This document shows positions 6,494 to 11,787 of a DNA stretch of 11,787 nt, piece by piece. Made by a program: the position numbers and the translations under genes. Each line of letters begins with the position of its first letter. Within the stretch, counting starts at the first letter, position 1. Source of the DNA: an uncultured Bacteroidota bacterium (GTDB taxonomy: Bacteria > Bacteroidota > Bacteroidia > Chitinophagales > Chitinophagaceae); contig CAMLGR010000143.1 of NCBI GenBank assembly GCA_946479615.1, forward strand, positions 1 through 11,787. Direction: 5' to 3'. The notes beneath the pieces were generated by a model that was not told where the DNA came from, searched no databases, and worked only from the letters and a program-made list of their open reading frames with translations.

Positions 6494-6529
6494 GATGGGC
6501 AGTCAGCAATAACAGGCTGATTGCCCATC
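6494..6529 (+). other. Stem-loop between imelysin and di-haem oxidoreductase genes
   Basis: GATGGGCAGTCAGC (6494-6507) pairs with GCTGATTGCCCATC (6516-6529) over 14 bp with one G-U pair and an 8-base loop. No U-run follows, so it is unlikely to be a simple intrinsic terminator. It may stabilise or separate parts of the operon message, or act as a weak attenuator. Confidence 0.6.
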
Positions 6530-6553
6530 ATTCGTTGACCACTGTACACAGAA

Positions 6554-7942
6554 ATGAATATTTCCAAAGTATATAAGGTCTTTTTTCTTCTCGTTACATT
6601 AGTTGCAACGGTGCAGATGGCTTGTAAGAAATTTGATACTTCCTATTCCACACCCGATAATGAATGGTTGAGTGGAGGCCTGCAAACCGTATTTGACGGA
6701 GGCAGCGGCGCTTTCAGTCATATGTTCCCGGTCATGGATGAAAGCCTGGAACGTGTGCATGAGATCGGTGATGTACAATTCGGCGCTACATTTGTTTCAG
6801 CACCTGCACCATTGAATCCTGGCCGCGGTCCTATATTTAACAATGTATCCTGTGCTTCCTGTCATATTGCAGATGGAAGGGGTAAAGTGCCGGGTGTGGG
6901 TGATACATCTGTTTCTACTTTATTCAGGGTAAGTATTGCCGGTATGGATGCACATGGCGGTCCGAATCCTGTTCCCGGCTTTGGCGATCAGTTGCAAAAC
7001 AGGGCTGTTTTTAATTCTGTGAAAGAAGCCGATGTTAATGTAACATATAATGAACAGGGGTTTACTTTCGATGATGGTTCAGTGTATTCATTGCGTTTCC
7101 CTACCTATACGATCAGTAATACCTATATGGCATTTCCTTCCGGTGTGATGGTATCTCCGCGCGTAGCAGCGCCTATATTCGGGTTGGGCTTGCTTGAAGC
7201 GGTCAGCGATAATGATATTTTGTCCCGTGTAGATGAAAATGATGCAAATGGTGATGGTATCAGTGGCCGGGCGAATTATGTATGGAATGTGGAAACAAAT
7301 TCTACCACATTAGGAAGATTCGGATGGAAAGCAAATCAGCCTTCGATCCTGCAACAGGTAGCGGCAGCGTATAACCAGGATATCGGTGTTACCAGTTTTT
7401 TATTTCCGAAGGAAAGCAGTTTTGGTCAATCGCAATATGATAACCGTGATGATGACTATGAATTGTCGGATAGTTTATTTTATAGTACTGTATTTTATAT
7501 CAGGACACTGGCCGTTCCTGTTCGCAGGAATCTCAATGATGCAGGTGTACAACAGGGAAAACAATTATTTATAAAGGCAGGTTGTGCTTCCTGTCATGCG
7601 CCTGACCAGCGGACTTCAGTGAATGTAAGTTTTCCTGCACTCAGTAATCAATTGATCCATCCGTATACTGATCTTTTGTTACATGATATGGGTCCTGATC
7701 TTGCCGATAACCGTCCCGACTTCAAAGCCACAGGTACAGAATGGCGCACTTCTCCTTTATGGGGTATTGGTTTAACGCAACGTGTCAATGGGCATAATAA
7801 TTTTTTACATGATGGCCGCGCCCGCAGTCTCATGGAAGCTGTAATGTGGCATGGCGGTGAAGCATTGGCCAGCCGCAATAAAGTAAAAGCAATGACAGCA
7901 AACGAAAGAGCCGCACTTGTCAAATTCCTCGAATCTTTATAA
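6554..7942 (+). CDS. Di-haem oxidoreductase (DUF1111, thiol-oxidoreductase-like) lipoprotein
   Basis: This 462-residue exported c-type cytochrome has two haem-binding CxxCH motifs: CASCH at 100-104 and CASCH at 344-348. The N-terminal signal ends in a lipobox (QMAC, Cys24), so it should be membrane-anchored and periplasmic. A DENDANGDGISGRAN segment (about 228-241) resembles a calcium-binding loop. The C-terminus has the family pattern PLWGIGLTQRVNGHNNFLHD followed by GRAR and WHGGEA. The family is related to di-haem peroxidases and MauG and moves electrons, but its physiological reaction is poorly defined. It lies downstream of the Rieske and imelysin genes; oxidising or reducing a metal bound by imelysin is a reasonable inference. 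The gap of 76 bp before it contains a stem-loop, so its expression may be partly separated from the genes above. Confidence 0.93.
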   Translation: MNISKVYKVFFLLVTLVATVQMACKKFDTSYSTPDNEWLSGGLQTVFDGGSGAFSHMFPVMDESLERVHEIGDVQFGATFVSAPAPLNPGRGPIFNNVSCASCHIADGRGKVPGVGDTSVSTLFRVSIAGMDAHGGPNPVPGFGDQLQNRAVFNSVKEADVNVTYNEQGFTFDDGSVYSLRFPTYTISNTYMAFPSGVMVSPRVAAPIFGLGLLEAVSDNDILSRVDENDANGDGISGRANYVWNVETNSTTLGRFGWKANQPSILQQVAAAYNQDIGVTSFLFPKESSFGQSQYDNRDDDYELSDSLFYSTVFYIRTLAVPVRRNLNDAGVQQGKQLFIKAGCASCHAPDQRTSVNVSFPALSNQLIHPYTDLLLHDMGPDLADNRPDFKATGTEWRTSPLWGIGLTQRVNGHNNFLHDGRARSLMEAVMWHGGEALASRNKVKAMTANERAALVKFLESL

Positions 7943-7947
7943 CCCTC

Positions 7948-8065
7948 ATCTATGTGAAACCTATATGCCCTATGTGCCTATGTGGTGATCTACGCCAGTC
8001 TGCTATAGTACTATAAAAGCCTTGCGTAATCTTTACCACATAGGTACATAGGTTTCACATAGATG
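7948..8065. repeat. Long inverted repeat after the di-haem oxidoreductase gene
   Basis: The left arm 7948-7986 begins CATCTATGTGAAACCTAT, and the right arm 8035-8065 is its complement at 30 of 31 positions. The left arm carries an extra 9 bases (ATGCCCTAT), which look like a partial duplication of its own sequence. The loop is about 48 bp. It may end transcription from the left in RNA form, but its sequence style suggests a dispersed intergenic palindrome. With the next element it fills the 407-bp non-coding region before the TonB receptor. Confidence 0.75.
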
Positions 8066-8104
8066 ACATCATATAGTTTATACATCCTGCAATCATTCTC
8101 ACAT

Positions 8105-8134
8105 TGTCAGTCACGTGTCAGTTTTCTTTTTCCG
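8105..8134 (+). promoter_or_regulatory. Pho-box-like regulatory element, copy 3
   Basis: TGTCAG at 8105, TGTCA at 8116 and TTTTTCCG at 8127 lie in 11-bp steps, the same layout as at 2411 and 3632. It lies 45 bp before a perfect -7 element and 215 bp before the TonB receptor start codon. Confidence 0.6.
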
Positions 8135-8179
8135 TAAATCGATTTCCCGATACAGTCAGTGAATGGATAGTTGGGCAAA

Positions 8180-8187
8180 TACATTTG
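8180..8187 (+). promoter_or_regulatory. -7 promoter element for the TonB receptor unit
   Basis: TACATTTG matches the Bacteroidota -7 consensus TAnnTTTG exactly. No TTTG is present 19-21 bp upstream, as expected if a regulator bound at the upstream element helps recruit polymerase. Transcription would start near 8193, leaving a leader of about 155 bases before the start codon. Confidence 0.5.
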
Positions 8188-8222
8188 CAGCCGTTATCAA
8201 AACGAAAAGCTGCCTTACCGTA

Positions 8223-8296
8223 CCGGTTAAACTTTTAGCCAAAAACATTTTTATAAAAGGGCCATTCCTGGTTTTTCTTTTTCCCGGTTTAACCGG
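8223..8296 (+). other. Inverted repeat in the TonB receptor leader
   Basis: CCGGTTAAAC (8223-8232) and GTTTAACCGG (8287-8296) are exact complements around a 54-base A/T-rich loop. This would fold in the long 5' leader of the receptor mRNA. No known riboswitch class was recognised, so a regulatory role is only suggested. Confidence 0.45.
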
Positions 8297-8349
8297 CATA
8301 AAAGTTTTTTCAGGAGTGAGCCCGCCTAACACCCATAAACCAAACGACG

Positions 8350-10767
8350 ATGAAGAAGATTAGTATGCTTATAGCGCTGATGACTGCGCTGGTATTGAAT
8401 GGATTTGCTCAAACGCCTGCTGGTGGCTTGCAGGGAAAAGTGATTACTTCCGAAGGAAAAGCGGCAGCCGATGTTACTGTCTTACTGAAAAATACAAATA
8501 AAGGAACGGTTACCGATGATAATGGAAACTTTGAGTTCAAGAAATTGCCTGCGGGCCCCTATGAAGTAGAAATATCATTGATTGGCTATGAAACATTATT
8601 GCAAACAGTTTCAGTGGAAGCCAACCAGACGGAAAAAATAGCGCTACAATTAAAATTATCTGACAAACAATTGCAGGAAGTCGTAATCAAAAGCGGGATC
8701 AAAGGATATAAGGTAAGCAGACCTTCTGCCTCGCTTCGTTTGCAAACACCCTTGTTGCAATTGCCGCAAAACATACAGGTTGTTACCAGCAAGCTGATCG
8801 CTGATCAACAGATATTCGATATGCTCGAAGGTGTTACCCGTAATGTAAGTGGTGTTACACGCAGTGAACATTGGGACAACTATGCCAATATCACCATGCG
8901 TGGTCAACAGATCGGATCATTCAGAAATGGTATGAATGTGCAAATGCCCTGGGGACCGATCGTAGAGGATATGAGCATGGTGGAAAGGATCGAATTTGTA
9001 AAAGGTCCTGCGGGATTTATGCTGGCCAATGGTGAACCAACTGGTTTTTATAATGTAGTGACCAAGAAACCGACTGGTGTCACTCGCGGAGAAGCCACTT
9101 TCACTATGGGTAGTTATAGTACATACCGCTCTACACTGGATCTCGATGGCAAACTCAGCCAGGATGGAAGATTGCTATACCGGTTGAATTTGATGGGGCA
9201 ATTCAAAGGCTCTTACCGCGATTTCGATTATACCAACCGTTATACCATTGCACCTGTGATCACTTACCTGGTGGACGATAAAACCTCATTGACGGCCGAA
9301 TACACCCGCCAGTTTATGCGGATGTCTTTGATTGGCGCTGCCTATGTTTTTTCTCCCAAAGGGTATGGCGACTTGCCACGCAATTTCACTCTTGCGGAGC
9401 CTAATCTCGAGCCTACCGATATGCATGATCAAAGTATTTTTCTGACCCTTAACCATAAACTATCCGACAAATGGAAATTCACCACGCAGCTAGCCTACCT
9501 GGATTATAAGCAACAGGGGTCTTCCAACTGGCCGCATTGGCCGGTTGGCCTCCTGTCTGATGGGACCGCATATCGTGATATCAGTATTTGGGATGCGGCT
9601 GATAATGCAAAACTCGGACAGGCATTTGTTACCGGTGAAGTTAATACCGGGGCCGTCGTGCACCGCATTCTTGCCGGTGTGGATATGGGCTATAAAAACT
9701 ATATGGCTGACTGGGGACAATCTCTTGCCCTTGATGGATATGGATATGATTCCAATGGCGATCCCGTTGTTCTTCCTTTTAATATTTATAATCCTGTTCA
9801 TGGAAACGTTCCGGACTTTGCAGTACCAGCCTTTGACCGGTCAAAACCACTACGAGCCCGTGCAAATGGAAATATCATCGGGGAAAATTACAGCAGCTTA
9901 TATGTACAGGACGAAATAGGTCTTTTGCATAATAAAGTTCGCCTGACACTGGCAGGAAGATATACGACGATTAAACAGAAGGCTTATGGCGCCAGCTCGG
10001 ATGATGATCAATTCACACCTCGTGCCGGTATCAGTGTATCGCTGGATAAGCAGACCACAGCCTATGGTTTATACGACCAGGCTTTTGTGCCACAGCAGGG
10101 AGTGGATAGTTTAAATAAAACATTGGTTCCTGTTACAGGAAATAATATCGAATTTGGGTTGAAGCGTGACTGGTTTGGTGGCAAATGGAACTCTACGCTT
10201 TCGGTATACCGCATCATCCGGAACAATGTAGTCTCGGCTGTTCCCGGACCTGTATACAAAGTTGTACAGACAGGCCAGACAAGAACACAGGGTATTGAAT
10301 TTGATGTACGTGGTGAAATTACACGGGGCCTTAACCTGACAGCCAACTATGCGTTCACGCAGGCGGAAGTAACAAAGGATGCAGATGCTGGCAAGATCGG
10401 AAGTGCAGTGCCGGGTACCGGTTTTGCTGATCATGTAAGCAATGTATGGTTGTCTTACCGTTTATTAAATGGTAAAGCAAAAGGATTGGGAATTTCGGCG
10501 GGTTATCAATGGCAGGGTGGGCGTAATGCATGGGATTGGGGAAGTGGTTCGGAAGCCAAACAATTACCTGATTATTTTAGATTGGATGGAAACATTTCCT
10601 GGCAGGATGATAAATATAGTTTTGCATTGAACGTAAACAACATCCTGAATAAGTATCTTTTCTCCGGCGCACCTTATGAACTTGATGATAATGCCAGTAC
10701 CACAGAATATTATTACCAGATCGAAGCAGGAGTGAATTTCAGGATTTCGTTTGGATATAAGTTTTGA
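8350..10767 (+). CDS. TonB-dependent siderophore-type receptor
   Basis: This 805-residue outer-membrane receptor would import a siderophore or similar iron complex using TonB energy. Domains in order: signal peptide 1-21 (MKKISMLIALMTALVLNGFA); carboxypeptidase-regulatory-like domain about 24-112 (GKVITSEGKAAADVTVLLKN, with GTVTDDNGNFEF); a likely TonB-box segment near LQEVVIKSG (108-116); plug about 135-240 with MVERIEFVKGPAGFMLANGE followed by NVVTKKPTG; and a beta-barrel to the terminal phenylalanine (FRISFGYKF). The pattern fits siderophore receptors of the FhuA/FoxA kind; there is no STN signalling domain and no anti-sigma/ECF pair beside it. It has its own promoter region with a Pho-box-like element and probably shares a message with the PepSY gene 29 bases downstream. 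The ligand cannot be predicted. Confidence 0.94.
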   Translation: MKKISMLIALMTALVLNGFAQTPAGGLQGKVITSEGKAAADVTVLLKNTNKGTVTDDNGNFEFKKLPAGPYEVEISLIGYETLLQTVSVEANQTEKIALQLKLSDKQLQEVVIKSGIKGYKVSRPSASLRLQTPLLQLPQNIQVVTSKLIADQQIFDMLEGVTRNVSGVTRSEHWDNYANITMRGQQIGSFRNGMNVQMPWGPIVEDMSMVERIEFVKGPAGFMLANGEPTGFYNVVTKKPTGVTRGEATFTMGSYSTYRSTLDLDGKLSQDGRLLYRLNLMGQFKGSYRDFDYTNRYTIAPVITYLVDDKTSLTAEYTRQFMRMSLIGAAYVFSPKGYGDLPRNFTLAEPNLEPTDMHDQSIFLTLNHKLSDKWKFTTQLAYLDYKQQGSSNWPHWPVGLLSDGTAYRDISIWDAADNAKLGQAFVTGEVNTGAVVHRILAGVDMGYKNYMADWGQSLALDGYGYDSNGDPVVLPFNIYNPVHGNVPDFAVPAFDRSKPLRARANGNIIGENYSSLYVQDEIGLLHNKVRLTLAGRYTTIKQKAYGASSDDDQFTPRAGISVSLDKQTTAYGLYDQAFVPQQGVDSLNKTLVPVTGNNIEFGLKRDWFGGKWNSTLSVYRIIRNNVVSAVPGPVYKVVQTGQTRTQGIEFDVRGEITRGLNLTANYAFTQAEVTKDADAGKIGSAVPGTGFADHVSNVWLSYRLLNGKAKGLGISAGYQWQGGRNAWDWGSGSEAKQLPDYFRLDGNISWQDDKYSFALNVNNILNKYLFSGAPYELDDNASTTEYYYQIEAGVNFRISFGYKF

Positions 10768-10796
10768 GGGGTGAATGGTGAATTGCCGCTGGACTA

Positions 10797-11787
10797 ATGA
10801 CTAAAAAAATGTCTATAAAGAAGTTCATACTAACAACCCACCTTTGGCTCGGATTTGTCTCCGGGCTTTTGGTTGTCTTCCTTGGCATAACAGGTTGCCT
10901 GCTCGCATTCGAATGGGAGATCAGGGGGATCATTCAACCTCAGATGTATGTAAAAGCAGAAGATAAACCGTATCTGCCGCCATCGGTATTGACAGCTACT
11001 GCAGAAAAAGAACTCAATGGAAAAAAAGCGAATGGTATTGAATACCCGGGTAAAGGCAGATCGGCAATCGTTTCTTATTACGATGAAGAGAATTACAAAC
11101 TGGTATTACTGAATCCTTATTCCGGTAAAGTATTACTGGTTAAGAATATGAATTGGGATTTTTTCCGCGTCGTCACAGAAGGACATTATTATTTATGGTT
11201 GCCACCTGCTATTGGTCAGCCGATCGTTGCTTCTGCTACGCTGATCTTTTTGGTCATGATGATAACAGGTTTGATACTCTGGTGGCCTCGTAACAAAGCA
11301 GCGCGCAAACAGCGCTTTACTATAAAATGGAGTGCCCGCTGGCGACGTAAAAATTACGACCTGCATAATGTATTGGGATTTTATATGGCATGGGTGGCTA
11401 TATTCCTGGCGATAACAGGATTGGTGATGGGTTTTGAATGGTTTGCCAATACTGTTTATTGGGCGAGTTCAGGAGGGAAGGCCATACCTGAAGGGACACA
11501 TCCTTTTTCAGATACTACCAAAATCAATGCAGCACCCTCAAACCCGGCGGATGTGATGTGGACTTCTTTATTGACAAAAGCAGGTGAGAAAGAAAGCGTG
11601 GGCGTTTATTATCCTTTATCAGCAACTGATCCGCTGGAAGGAAATATTAATCACCGGCCCGGTACTTATTACAATACTGATCATTATCATGTAGATCAAT
11701 ACACCCAGAAGGAACTTCCTCCGACTGGTATTAATGCAGGCACTTATAAAGAAGCGTCGGTAGCGAACAAGATCAACCGGATGAATT
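10797..11787 (+). CDS. PepSY-associated TM helix protein, C-terminus cut by window edge
   Basis: The open frame runs off the right edge after 330 codons. Membrane segments are visible at about 19-38 (LGFVSGLLVVFLGITGCLLAF), 141-163 (before LWWPRNK) and 192-215. The first is preceded by a THLWLG motif typical of PepSY_TM proteins; the loop between the first and second carries the PepSY-like region (45-125). Such proteins often sit beside TonB siderophore receptors, and some act as inner-membrane reductases that release iron from siderophores in the periplasm; that role is inferred here. The final residues VANKINRMN stop just before a region usually followed by the last helices. The start may be 10797 (MTKKMSIKKF) or the in-frame ATG at 10809, which has a run of A before it. 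It lies 29 bases after the receptor stop. Confidence 0.9.
   Translation, partial: MTKKMSIKKFILTTHLWLGFVSGLLVVFLGITGCLLAFEWEIRGIIQPQMYVKAEDKPYLPPSVLTATAEKELNGKKANGIEYPGKGRSAIVSYYDEENYKLVLLNPYSGKVLLVKNMNWDFFRVVTEGHYYLWLPPAIGQPIVASATLIFLVMMITGLILWWPRNKAARKQRFTIKWSARWRRKNYDLHNVLGFYMAWVAIFLAITGLVMGFEWFANTVYWASSGGKAIPEGTHPFSDTTKINAAPSNPADVMWTSLLTKAGEKESVGVYYPLSATDPLEGNINHRPGTYYNTDHYHVDQYTQKELPPTGINAGTYKEASVANKINRMN

Noticed and set aside
8163..8363. 66-codon open frame in the TonB receptor leader, overlapping the receptor start
   Set aside because: Low-complexity composition, no recognisable domain, and it covers the putative -7 element; more likely untranslated leader.
10771..10784. A further copy of the GTCAATGGTCAATAGT-type repeat between the TonB receptor and PepSY genes
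   Set aside because: Only about 13 bases resemble one arm and there is no matching second arm, so it could be chance.

Overview
The window looks like chromosomal DNA from a Bacteroidota bacterium, most likely a Chitinophaga-like member of the Chitinophagales. This is inferred from TAnnTTTG-type -7 promoter elements, A/T-rich ribosome-binding regions without a clear Shine-Dalgarno, a TonB receptor with an N-terminal carboxypeptidase-regulatory-like domain, and a eukaryote-like class Ia ribonucleotide reductase. No rRNA, tRNA, transposase or CRISPR array was seen.

Left part, minus strand (1-2200). The class I ribonucleotide reductase genes run in the order nrdB then nrdA, and nrdA is cut by the left window edge. 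Upstream of nrdB is a cobalamin riboswitch (1974-2172) with a recognisable core, B12 box and closing P1 stem. It is followed by a hairpin whose loop complements the aptamer core, and by a terminator-like stem. The likely logic is that cells with enough B12 turn down the B12-independent enzyme. A dispersed inverted repeat sits in the variable arm of the riboswitch, and a sibling copy lies between nrdB and nrdA.

Middle (2400-3610, plus strand). There is a small conserved gene of unknown function (DUF6686-like) and a nitroreductase-family flavoprotein gene. The nitroreductase gene is preceded by four GGTGWCACC palindromes spaced about two helical turns apart.

Right part (3630-11787, plus strand). 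A porin-like outer-membrane barrel, a Tat-type Rieske protein, an imelysin (M75) lipoprotein and a di-haem cytochrome lipoprotein are packed as an apparent operon. A TonB-dependent siderophore-type receptor and a PepSY-associated membrane protein (cut by the right edge) follow. Together these look like an envelope system for acquiring iron or another metal by redox chemistry; no inner-membrane permease lies in the window.

The most unexpected regulatory signal is a 30-bp element present three times: before the DUF6686-like gene, before the porin operon and before the TonB receptor. It has the form YGTCAG-N5-TGTCA-N6-TTTTYCCG, an 11-bp register like that of PhoB/OmpR-family operators. It may tie the small unknown gene to the porin and TonB units as one regulon.
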